A program made the position numbers and the translations under genes. From positions 1-35,366 of the forward strand of contig CALPUN020000003.1 of assembly GCA_943326765.2 (NCBI GenBank): a stretch of 35,366 nt of DNA. The letters run 5' to 3'. Of the stretch, positions 1 to 8,698 are shown piece after piece. The DNA comes from Bifidobacterium breve. Its GTDB lineage: Bacteria; Bacteroidota; Bacteroidia; Flavobacteriales; Flavobacteriaceae. Every line of letters starts with the position of its first letter. Position 1 is the first letter of the stretch. The notes under the pieces are model-generated. The model had not been told where the DNA came from and did not search any database. It saw only the letters and a program-made list of their open reading frames with translations.

Positions 1-2
1 AA

Positions 3-956
3 ATTCCAGCCATGGAAAGCACAACATCTGAATTAATCGAAGGTTTGCGAACGGCTTCCCTCAAAAAGAAAATGGCGCTTACTCCAGAAACGATTGTCAA
101 TTTAGAACGGGTTTTGCAGCAAGCCGATTTGGTGAAATTCGCCAAGTCGAAACCGCTCGATTTTGAAATTACGGAAGACCGTCAAAAAATTGAACGTGCC
201 ATCGTAACCTTAGACAAATCGATTCCAGTAGTCGTTGAAAATCAAGAAGAATTATTATTGAACGAATTGCAACGTCAAGAACAACTCAAAATACAATTGA
301 AGAAAAAACGCAAAGCACGCCTTTATACCGCTTCTGCTATTGTTGTTGGAGGTGTTATCGCGGTATTTATTTTCTTTGCCACCACCAGAGGACTCCCGTA
401 TGTTAAAGACGTGGTTTTTGGAAACACTTCCAAAGAATTGCTCGAAGGGGAATGGGTTCAAAGTGAATATGGAAATCCGAGTGTTGTCATTGAAACACCT
501 CAAGTGCTGAAAAGAGTCGACATGAGTAAACTACTCCCCAAAAACGGCATGGCCTTAATCAAAGAAATGCAATCGTTTCGATACGGTGGTTTTCTGGCTG
601 ATTTTCAATTAATGGTTTCTACCTATAAATTCAAACAAGAAAGCGAAATCGATTTGTCGAAATCCGTAGACGGTTCCATACAAGTCCTAGAATCACAAGG
701 AGCACAAAACATGCTTGTAAAAGAGGAAGAGTTCAACACTAAGCAAGGAATTCGAGGAATGAAAGCGTACGGAACGTTTTCTAGAATCAACACCGTTACC
801 AAAAGCAGTACGAAATATTATTATGAAATCTTGCTGTTCAATCAAGAAGGCGGATTGCAACAAATTTTAATTATGCATCAAGAAGGCGACCAATATGCCA
901 ATCAAATTGCAGAGCGCGTCTTGAATTCTGTAGAACTTAAAAAAGCAAGCGAATAA
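3..956 (+). CDS. Conserved Bat-locus membrane protein, 5'-truncated by window edge
   Basis: ORF listed from ATG at 12, but the frame is open upstream to the window edge (att-cca-gcc-ATG). One TM segment near aa 105-125. TAATG overlap with batA. Confidence 0.7.
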   Translation: MPAMESTTSELIEGLRTASLKKKMALTPETIVNLERVLQQADLVKFAKSKPLDFEITEDRQKIERAIVTLDKSIPVVVENQEELLLNELQRQEQLKIQLKKKRKARLYTASAIVVGGVIAVFIFFATTRGLPYVKDVVFGNTSKELLEGEWVQSEYGNPSVVIETPQVLKRVDMSKLLPKNGMALIKEMQSFRYGGFLADFQLMVSTYKFKQESEIDLSKSVDGSIQVLESQGAQNMLVKEEEFNTKQGIRGMKAYGTFSRINTVTKSSTKYYYEILLFNQEGGLQQILIMHQEGDQYANQIAERVLNSVELKKASE

Positions 957-1957
957 TGAAAGAAGTCACTTTTTTAAATCCACAGTTTTTTTGGCTATTT
1001 CTGTTGCTTCCGGGAGCGATCGCTTGGTTTTTATGGAAAAGAAAGCAACAATCGGCGACCTTAAAAATAAGTTCCTTGAAAGGTTTTCAAGGATCGAATT
1101 CGTTTTTAGCCAAATTAAAACCGATGCTTTTTGTGTTGCGATTACTAGCATTAAGTTCACTTATTGTAGCCATGGCGCGACCAAGAACGGTGGATGTGAG
1201 CAACAAAACCAAAACGACTAAAGGAATTGATATCGTAATTGCAGTAGACGTTTCCGGAAGTATGTTGGCCAAAGATTTGGTGCCCAACCGAATGGAAGCG
1301 TTAAAACGAGTTGCGTCTAATTTTGTGGAAGAACGTCCGAACGATCGCATTGGATTAGTGGTCTATGCGTCAGAAGCGTATACCAAAACACCTGTAACTA
1401 GTGACAAAGCCATTGTTTTGGATGCGATTAATAGCATTAAATACGACAATGTGTTGCAAGACGGAACGGGTATTGGAATGGGATTGACCACCGCTGTAAA
1501 CCGATTGAAAGATAGCAAAGCCAAAAGTAAAGTGGTTATTCTTTTGACCGATGGAGTGAACAATGCCGGATTTATAGAACCAGAAACGGCTTCCGATATT
1601 GCCGAACAATACGGAATTAAAGTGTATACGATTGGAATTGGAACCAATGGCATGGCGGAGTTCCCCTATGCAATTGCTCCCAACGGTCAATTTCTGTTTC
1701 GCATGATGCAAGTAGAAATCGACGAAAAATTATTGCAAAGCATTGCCAGAAAAACAGGTGGAAAATATTTCAGAGCGACAAGCAACAGCAAGTTGGCTAA
1801 AATTTATGAGGAAATCAACAAATTGGAAACTACCGAAATCGAGGAATTACGGTTTTACGATTACGACGAAAAATACCGACCTTTTGTTTATATCGCTGGG
1901 ATTTTGCTTTTGTTGGAAATAGGTTTGCGCAATACAATTTTTAGAAGTTTTATATAA
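956..1957 (+). CDS. batA: BatA: vWA-domain, aerotolerance operon
   Basis: MIDAS-type DVSGSM motif, N-terminal and C-terminal TM segments, followed by a second vWA protein and TPR genes (Bat operon order). Confidence 0.9.
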   Translation: MKEVTFLNPQFFWLFLLLPGAIAWFLWKRKQQSATLKISSLKGFQGSNSFLAKLKPMLFVLRLLALSSLIVAMARPRTVDVSNKTKTTKGIDIVIAVDVSGSMLAKDLVPNRMEALKRVASNFVEERPNDRIGLVVYASEAYTKTPVTSDKAIVLDAINSIKYDNVLQDGTGIGMGLTTAVNRLKDSKAKSKVVILLTDGVNNAGFIEPETASDIAEQYGIKVYTIGIGTNGMAEFPYAIAPNGQFLFRMMQVEIDEKLLQSIARKTGGKYFRATSNSKLAKIYEEINKLETTEIEELRFYDYDEKYRPFVYIAGILLLLEIGLRNTIFRSFI

Positions 1958-1962
1958 AAAGT

Positions 1963-3000
1963 ATGTACGAGTTAGAAGAAAAAGGCTATTTGTATCTTTT
2001 AGGAATCATCCCCATTTTGGTGGTGCTGTTCTTGTACATCCAGTTTTGGAAAAGAAAAAAGCAACGCGAATTTGGCGATTGGGATTTAGTAAAAAAATTA
2101 ACCCCAGAACGTTCCGTTTTTAAACCTATTTTAAAATTTGTCTTGATGCTTCTAGCATTGATTGGACTGATAGTAGGGCTAGTGAATCCAAAGATTGGCA
2201 CCAAAATGGAAACCGTCAAACGAGAAGGGATTGATATTGTTTTTGCCGTCGATGTTTCCAAAAGTATGCTAGCCGAAGATGTGGCACCAAGCCGCTTGGA
2301 GAAAAGTAAGCAAATCGTTTCGCAAATCATCAACCAATTAGGAAACGACCGCATCGGAATTATAGCGTATGCCGGAAGTGCCTTCCCTGTTTTGCCGATT
2401 ACTACGGATTATGGCGTGGCAAAAATGTTCTTGCAAAGCATGAATACAACCATGGTTTCTTCGCAAGGAACCTCGTTGGATGACGCGATTAAATTGTCTT
2501 CTACGTATTTTGATAAAGGAAACAAAACCAGCAAATTGTTGATTTTAATTTCAGACGGTGAAGATCATTCGGAAGGTGCAGAAGAAGCTGCGGCAGAAGC
2601 CAATAAAAACGGAATGAAAATCATTACCATTGGTGTCGGAACTGAAAAAGGGGGACCAATTCCATTAAAGCGAAATGGTGTGGTGGAGAGTTTTAAAAGA
2701 GACAACAACAACGAGGTGGTAATTACCAAATTGAATCCGGAAAGTTTAACGGCAATCGCAAAAAGCACGAAAGGCGGTTATATTAACGGGAACAATACCA
2801 AAGCCGTTCTAGAATACATCAAAAAAGCGTTGGAAAATATTCAAAAAACCGAGTTTGAAGCTACTGAAATGGCCGATTTCCAATCGCAATTTCAATGGTT
2901 TTTAGGCATCGCCTTTGTTCTTTTATTTTTAGATATTTTCTTATTAGACAAAACAACGAATTGGATTAAAAAGTTGAACTTATTTAACGAAAAAGAATAA
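1963..3000 (+). CDS. batB: BatB: vWA-domain, aerotolerance operon
   Basis: DVSKSM MIDAS-like motif, TM helices at both ends, position after batA. Confidence 0.9.
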   Translation: MYELEEKGYLYLLGIIPILVVLFLYIQFWKRKKQREFGDWDLVKKLTPERSVFKPILKFVLMLLALIGLIVGLVNPKIGTKMETVKREGIDIVFAVDVSKSMLAEDVAPSRLEKSKQIVSQIINQLGNDRIGIIAYAGSAFPVLPITTDYGVAKMFLQSMNTTMVSSQGTSLDDAIKLSSTYFDKGNKTSKLLILISDGEDHSEGAEEAAAEANKNGMKIITIGVGTEKGGPIPLKRNGVVESFKRDNNNEVVITKLNPESLTAIAKSTKGGYINGNNTKAVLEYIKKALENIQKTEFEATEMADFQSQFQWFLGIAFVLLFLDIFLLDKTTNWIKKLNLFNEKE

Positions 3001-3755
3001 TGAAGCAGCTACTACTATACAGTTTGTTTTTACTCTCTCTAGCAACTTTTGCTCAAGAGAAGGATAAGAATTTACCCAAAGGAAATGCCGAATTTGAAGC
3101 CAAAAAATATGATGAAGCGGAAGCAAATTACCGTATTTCACAAGCTAAAAAAGCAAAAAATGCGGCCGCTTCCTACAATTTAGGAAACGCTATTTATAGA
3201 CAAAATCAAGCCAGCGAAGCCAAGTTTTCATACTTGAAAGCCATCGAAAACACCAACGATAGAGCTCAAAAACACCAAGCGTTTCACAATTTGGGAAATG
3301 TCTTCATGAAAGAGAAAGACTACGGCAAAGCAGTAGAAGCCTTTAAAAATGCCTTACGAAACGACCCCAGTGATGAAGAATCTCGATACAATTTCGCTTT
3401 AGCAAAAAAACTGCTGAAAGATCATCCACCAAAAGACGACAAGAAAGACAAGAAGAAAGATAAAAAGGACGACAAGAAAGACGATAAAAAAGAGAAGGAC
3501 AAAGACAAAAAAGACGACAAGAAGGACGGTAAAGACAAGGATAAAGACAAGAAAGACGGCGATAAAGACAAGAAAGACGACCAAGGAAAAAACGACAAAC
3601 CAAACGGTCAACCACAACCTAAACCCGGAGGAATCTCTAAAGAAAGGTTGCAAAACTTACTCGACGCCGTAAACAACGAAGAGAAGAAAGTACAAGATAA
3701 AGTCAACGCTCAAAAAGTAAAAGGCAAACCAATTCAAACCGAAAAAGATTGGTAA
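3000..3755 (+). CDS. batC: BatC: TPR protein with K/D-rich low-complexity tail
   Basis: Signal peptide, TPR-like repeats, then a long KDKKDDKK linker. TAATG overlap with batB. Confidence 0.85.
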   Translation: MKQLLLYSLFLLSLATFAQEKDKNLPKGNAEFEAKKYDEAEANYRISQAKKAKNAAASYNLGNAIYRQNQASEAKFSYLKAIENTNDRAQKHQAFHNLGNVFMKEKDYGKAVEAFKNALRNDPSDEESRYNFALAKKLLKDHPPKDDKKDKKKDKKDDKKDDKKEKDKDKKDDKKDGKDKDKDKKDGDKDKKDDQGKNDKPNGQPQPKPGGISKERLQNLLDAVNNEEKKVQDKVNAQKVKGKPIQTEKDW

Positions 3756-3810
3756 TGTATTGGCCTAATTTGAGGGGGATATTTTTAGAAAAGGGGTAAG
3801 AAATACAAGA

Positions 3811-5574
3811 ATGAAAAAAGTTATAGTTTTATTTTTAATAAGTTTTCAAGGACTTTTGGCTCAAGTGCAATTTGAAGCTAAAGTCAGTAAGAATACTTTA
3901 GGTCTTAACGAAAGGCTGCGCGTCGACTTCACCATGAATGCCGATGGCGACAACTTTATGCCACCTTCCTTTGAAGGCTTCCGAATTGTTGGGGGTCCAA
4001 GTCAACAAGTCAGCCAATCCTGGATTAACGGAAGAAGTTCCTTTAATAAATCGTATTCTTATTTTTTATTGCCGACTCAAAAAGGAGCACTGACTATCAA
4101 ACAAGCGTCGGTTGAAATCAACGGGCAGATTTACAAAACCAATCCAATAAAAATCAACGTAACGGCAGCCGTTCCCCAACCGCGTGATCCGAATGACGAA
4201 CCTCAAGTGTCTACTAATGACGCCATTCATTTGGTGGCCGAAATCTCTAAAGGAAATCCCTATGTCAACGAACCAATCACAGTCGTTTATAAATTGTATT
4301 TCAGTTACAACATCGGGATTACGAATTGGCGTGAATTGAACAAACCAAAATACAATGATTTTTGGAGTCAGAACATCGATATCAAACAGTTGGTGGCAGA
4401 AGAAGGTCGGTATGAAGGTGAAAAATACCGTTGCGTAGTCTTGAGAAAAACGGTTTTATATCCTCAAAAATCGGGGAGACTTGAAATTGAGCCGCTATCA
4501 CTAGACATCGACGTGCAAGTACCCACGAACAGGCGCAATATTTTTGGGCAAGTTCAAGTAGTAGATGATAATAAAAGAGTTTCTGCCGGCAGCAAAACCA
4601 TTACCGTAAAACCATTGCCAGAAGCAGGCAAACCCGCAGATTTTTCGGGAGCTGTGGGCCGATTTAATTTTTCGGTAACGCCGTCCAAAACCAATATCAA
4701 AAACGGCGAATCACTCGATTTAAAAGTGGTTGCTTCAGGAACCGGAAATTTGAAATTATTTACCTTACCGAAACCGGTGGTGCCCAATTCGTTAGAGATG
4801 TACGATCCAGTGCATAAAGAACAAGTGCAAACACCACTTTCAGGAATGACCGGAAGCATTTCCGATTCGTATACGATAATTCCACAGTTTAAAGGGAAAT
4901 ATCCAATAAAACCGATGGTTTTTACCTATTTTGACTTGGGAACCCACAGCTATAAAGCGATAACTGCCCCCGAAATTATGATTAATGTGTTGGACGGACC
5001 AACGGCAGCGAACACAAATGCTGAAGCCAACTCTAGTAGTACTGGGGCTGCTAAAACGAAAGTATCCGCCAGCGAGCAATTTGAATTCATAAAACTAAAA
5101 ACAACTCTTACGGCACTGCATCCAAAAGATTTCTTAGGATCGACGTTGTTTTATTTGTTGCTGATTTTACCTTTTGTTTGTCTTCCAATAATTGTGGTGT
5201 TGAAAAAGAAGAAAGAAGCCATCGATGGCGATGTTGCGGGAAACAAAATTAAAATGTCGAATAGATTAGCGAAGAAATATTTATCCGAAGCCAAACAGCA
5301 CATCAACAACAAAGAACCATTTTATATTGCTCTGGAACGATCCATGCACAATTTCTTAAAAGCGAAGTTGAATATGGAAACTTCCGAAATGAGTAAAATA
5401 AAGATTGAGGAAATTCTACTGTCTAAAAATGCTAAAAACGAAACAGTTCAAGCCTTTCTTGATTTGACTCAAAATTGCGAATTGGCCCGCTATGCGCCAT
5501 CTTCTAGTGTTGCGATTCAACAAGATTATGACCAAGCAGTATCGATATTATCCGAATTAGAAAAACAGATTTAA
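3811..5574 (+). CDS. batD: BatD: oxygen-tolerance family protein
   Basis: Signal peptide, beta-rich extracytoplasmic region, TM near aa 440-465, Bat operon position. Confidence 0.88.
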   Translation: MKKVIVLFLISFQGLLAQVQFEAKVSKNTLGLNERLRVDFTMNADGDNFMPPSFEGFRIVGGPSQQVSQSWINGRSSFNKSYSYFLLPTQKGALTIKQASVEINGQIYKTNPIKINVTAAVPQPRDPNDEPQVSTNDAIHLVAEISKGNPYVNEPITVVYKLYFSYNIGITNWRELNKPKYNDFWSQNIDIKQLVAEEGRYEGEKYRCVVLRKTVLYPQKSGRLEIEPLSLDIDVQVPTNRRNIFGQVQVVDDNKRVSAGSKTITVKPLPEAGKPADFSGAVGRFNFSVTPSKTNIKNGESLDLKVVASGTGNLKLFTLPKPVVPNSLEMYDPVHKEQVQTPLSGMTGSISDSYTIIPQFKGKYPIKPMVFTYFDLGTHSYKAITAPEIMINVLDGPTAANTNAEANSSSTGAAKTKVSASEQFEFIKLKTTLTALHPKDFLGSTLFYLLLILPFVCLPIIVVLKKKKEAIDGDVAGNKIKMSNRLAKKYLSEAKQHINNKEPFYIALERSMHNFLKAKLNMETSEMSKIKIEEILLSKNAKNETVQAFLDLTQNCELARYAPSSSVAIQQDYDQAVSILSELEKQI

Positions 5575-5607
5575 GCGAGGAATCATTTACAATTGACAAC
5601 GAAAACG

Positions 5608-6351
5608 ATGAAAAAAATAGCGCTCTTACTGCTTCTACTCCCGCAAGTTTTCTTGGCACAAAGTAGCTTTGAAAAGGGCAATGCCTTGTATCAAAAAGGG
5701 AATTATGACCAAGCCATTACAGCTTATGAAAGTGTGTTTAGCACCAAAAAACAATCGGCCGAATTGTATTTTAATATGGCCAACTGTTATTATAAATTAA
5801 ACAAAGTAGCGCCTGCCATTTACAATTACGAAAAAGCATTGGTGTTGAGCCCGAATGATAAAACCATTCAAAACAATCTAAAATTCGCACAAAAATTGAC
5901 CATAGACGAAATTAAAGAAGTACCCAAAGTTGGTTTTGCCAAGCTTCTCAGGGACTTTACGGCCTACTTTCACTACGATACTTGGGCTTGGATTTCAGTC
6001 AGTTTTGCCATGTTGTTCTTGGTGTTTTTTATTGGGTATTATTTTTCACAATATACGGTATCGAAACGCATTTTCTTTTTCGGGATGTTTGTCTTGGTTT
6101 TTCTAATCTTGATTAGCGTAGCTGCGGCCCTCTTCGAGAAAAGTCATTTTGAAAACGAAAGACCTGCAATTGTTTTTGCGGAGGTAACTTCAGTAAAAAG
6201 CGAACCCAAAAAATCCGCTTCTGACGCTTATGTTTTGCACGAAGGCACCAAAGTCTATGTGCAAGAAACGTTAGACAATTGGAAAAAAATTGAATTGACG
6301 GATGGTTCGCAAGGGTGGATCGAAAGCAGCGCCATCAAAGAAGTAAAATAA
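5608..6351 (+). CDS. batE: BatE: TPR protein with C-terminal SH3-like domain
   Basis: Start set at internal ATG (MKKIALLLLLLPQVFLAQ signal peptide) rather than upstream TTG. TPR, two TMs, GWIESSAIK SH3-like end. Confidence 0.85.
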   Translation: MKKIALLLLLLPQVFLAQSSFEKGNALYQKGNYDQAITAYESVFSTKKQSAELYFNMANCYYKLNKVAPAIYNYEKALVLSPNDKTIQNNLKFAQKLTIDEIKEVPKVGFAKLLRDFTAYFHYDTWAWISVSFAMLFLVFFIGYYFSQYTVSKRIFFFGMFVLVFLILISVAAALFEKSHFENERPAIVFAEVTSVKSEPKKSASDAYVLHEGTKVYVQETLDNWKKIELTDGSQGWIESSAIKEVK

Positions 6352-6888
6352 CTAGACTTTTTTGTCGGAGTTTTCAAGTTTAAAATCGTTGGACTGAAAG
6401 ACTTCAAACCATTTGGAAATCGCGGGATATATAGTTTTAGACACTTCTTGAACTGGAAGATAAAGTTTCGATTGATTCCGAGTTTCTTCCGAAAGTAATT
6501 CGTTGTTGGGGTTTATTTTTTGGAACAAATTCAACAACACACTCAAAATCAAAATCGATTTTAAAACCCCAAAAACAGCGCCTAGGATACTATTCAAAAT
6601 TCCCAACGCAGCAAAATTTGCCAACGAAGTAAACACTTTTGCTAAAGTCGAAACCAAAATAATTACGCCAATAAAGGTAATAGCAAACGCCGTGACTTGA
6701 ATGGATTTCGGATTCCAAGAGACGTGATGCTCTAAATACGCTTTGGTAAGATAAGAGCATTTGATAGCAATGAAAATCCCCAAAAGCATCGACACCAATG
6801 AAGCCAATTCTACAAAAAAGCCATTTCGAAATCCTTTAAACAAGCCCAAAACTAAAAACAAACCCAAAAACCCATCTAAATAGTGCAT
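6352..6888 (-). CDS. CvpA family membrane protein
   Basis: MHYLDGFLGLFLVLGLFKGFRNGF...GFFVELASL pattern with four hydrophobic segments. Start at internal Met; stop abuts the batE stop. Confidence 0.75.
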   Translation of the reverse strand: MHYLDGFLGLFLVLGLFKGFRNGFFVELASLVSMLLGIFIAIKCSYLTKAYLEHHVSWNPKSIQVTAFAITFIGVIILVSTLAKVFTSLANFAALGILNSILGAVFGVLKSILILSVLLNLFQKINPNNELLSEETRNQSKLYLPVQEVSKTIYPAISKWFEVFQSNDFKLENSDKKV

Positions 6889-7029
6889 GCATTTCGTTTT
6901 AAAATTCCTCACAAATATAAAAGAATTGCAACGCATCGGATGTCAATTTCCAACTTCTTATCTTTGCTTCCGATTTCAGTCAAACAGTCCGAATTGTAAA
7001 TCTAAAATCCAAAATCTAAAATCCCTTTC

Positions 7030-7386
7030 ATGTCAAGAGATATACAACTTAAAGAACGCTGGGAACAGCTGGTTACACTACTTTCCAATCAATTTTCTCA
7101 AGGAGAAAATTTAGACTTGGACGCGATTATTTATTTAATTGGCGTGCAAGAACTCGGGAAAGTACATCAAAAATTCAAAAAAGACGAAAAGCTCAACCTG
7201 ATGCACATCGCCATTTGCCGGCTCCTAGAACCTTATGGGTTTTACGAATTTGAGTATTTCGACGACGAAGGCTGGCCGCATTACAAAATCAAAGAAGAAT
7301 TACCGCCATTAAAAGCCGGAGAGCAATCGGTTTTGATGAAAGAAGCCATTGTGAATTACTTTTTAGAACGCGATATCATTCAATAA
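7030..7386 (+). CDS. Small conserved hypothetical protein (118 aa)
   Basis: ATG start, balanced soluble composition, no overlap with other genes. Confidence 0.65.
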   Translation: MSRDIQLKERWEQLVTLLSNQFSQGENLDLDAIIYLIGVQELGKVHQKFKKDEKLNLMHIAICRLLEPYGFYEFEYFDDEGWPHYKIKEELPPLKAGEQSVLMKEAIVNYFLERDIIQ

Positions 7387-7472
7387 TTTTGCGTCTTTGC
7401 GAGAAGAAACAATGGCACTAACAAAACCGCGCAGACACAAAAAAAGTAAATAAATAAACCACACTAAAAACC

Positions 7473-7504
7473 TTGCGAACTTTGCGGTTAAATTCCTAAA
7501 TTTG
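7473..7504 (+). promoter_or_regulatory. Bacteroidota-type promoter upstream of pheS
   Basis: TAAATTTG (7497-7504) matches TAnnTTTG; TTG at 7473-7475 with 21-nt spacing. Confidence 0.45.
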
Positions 7505-7526
7505 CCCTTTACATTTCGAGAAGACC

Positions 7527-8546
7527 ATGATAGACAAAATCAAAGCATATACCGCAGAAGCCCAAGAATTCGCAACTCAAAACAAAGAAGAACTTGAAGC
7601 CTTCCGAATTAAGTTTTTAGGAAGCAAAGGCCTTCTAAAAGAGTTTTTTGCCGAATTCAAACACGTTCCCAACGAACAAAAAAAAGAATTTGGGCAAGTC
7701 ATGAATTTGCTAAAAACAGCTGCCGAAGAAAAAGTAAAAACCATTCAAGAAGCACTCGAAAGCAAGGAAGAAATTAAAGGCTTTTACGGCGATTTAACTC
7801 GTCCGAGCGAACCAATTAGCATCGGTTCGCGTCACCCTATTTCGTTGGTTAAAAACCAAATCATCGACATCTTTTCCAATATCGGTTTTAATGTTTCCGA
7901 AGGACCAGAAATAGAAGACGATTGGCACAATTTTACCGCATTGAATTTGCCCGAATACCATCCGGCGCGTGACATGCAAGACACGTTTTTTATTCAAACC
8001 AATCCCGATATTTTACTAAGAACCCACACATCATCGGTGCAAGTGCGTTACATGGAAAACAATAAACCACCAATTCGTACGATTTCTCCTGGACGAGTGT
8101 TCCGAAACGAAGCGATTTCTTCGCGTTCCCATTGTATTTTCCACCAAGTCGAAGGTTTGTATATTGATAAAGATGTTTCGTTTGCCGATTTAAAGCAAAC
8201 GCTCTTATATTTCACCAAAGAAATGTTCGGAAAGTCGAAAATTCGCTTGCGTCCATCCTATTTTCCGTTTACCGAACCTAGCGCTGAGGTTGATATTTAT
8301 TGGGGCTTGAAAACCGAAACCGATTACCGTATCACCAAAGGAACTGGCTGGTTAGAAATCATGGGTTGTGGCATGGTCGATCCGAATGTCTTGAAAAACT
8401 GCGGCATCAATCCCGACGAATACAACGGATTTGCCTTCGGAATGGGCATCGAAAGAATCGCGATGTTGCTCTATCAAATTGGCGACATCCGAATGTTTTA
8501 TGAAAACGACGTTCGTTTCTTAGAGCAATTCAAATCCAGCATTTAA
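7527..8546 (+). CDS. pheS: Phenylalanyl-tRNA synthetase alpha subunit
   Basis: Class II aaRS motifs ([52 protein letters not shown]). Confidence 0.97.
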   Translation: MIDKIKAYTAEAQEFATQNKEELEAFRIKFLGSKGLLKEFFAEFKHVPNEQKKEFGQVMNLLKTAAEEKVKTIQEALESKEEIKGFYGDLTRPSEPISIGSRHPISLVKNQIIDIFSNIGFNVSEGPEIEDDWHNFTALNLPEYHPARDMQDTFFIQTNPDILLRTHTSSVQVRYMENNKPPIRTISPGRVFRNEAISSRSHCIFHQVEGLYIDKDVSFADLKQTLLYFTKEMFGKSKIRLRPSYFPFTEPSAEVDIYWGLKTETDYRITKGTGWLEIMGCGMVDPNVLKNCGINPDEYNGFAFGMGIERIAMLLYQIGDIRMFYENDVRFLEQFKSSI

Positions 8547-8561
8547 ATTATTAATTGACTC

Positions 8562-8664
8562 AGGAGCTATTCCAGCTATCCACTATATCTTTTTAATAAG
8601 GCTTTCAGTCTTTAACGGCCTGAAAGCCTTATTAAAAAGGATGCCGTTCCTATCTGGGCTAAGG
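8562..8664 (+). repeat. Structured intergenic element, family A copy 1 (candidate RNA)
   Basis: Conserved arms aggagctattccagctatccactatatcttttt / aaaaaggatgccgttcctatctgggctaagg around a long hairpin (8587-8608 with 8620-8642). Homologous to 29358-29439 and to 11372-11460 minus. Confidence 0.8.
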
Positions 8665-8698
8665 AATTGCTGTAACATTTATTAACAACCAACCAATT

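Noticed and set aside
3427-3600. Repetitive aaagac/aagaaa stretch as a CRISPR or minisatellite
   Set aside because: No spacer structure; the repeats are in frame and explained by the K/D-rich protein linker.
3343-3653. Two long antisense ORFs (90 and 84 aa), one strikingly hydrophobic (VFLVVFLVFIAVFLVF)
   Set aside because: They are the antisense reading of the K/D-rich BatC linker; composition artefact with no independent support.
8587-8642. Long hairpin after pheS as an ordinary intrinsic terminator
   Set aside because: Followed by ggatgccgttcc rather than a U-tract, and conserved sequence extends beyond the hairpin on both sides as in two other copies. A termination role is not excluded, but it is not a canonical terminator.
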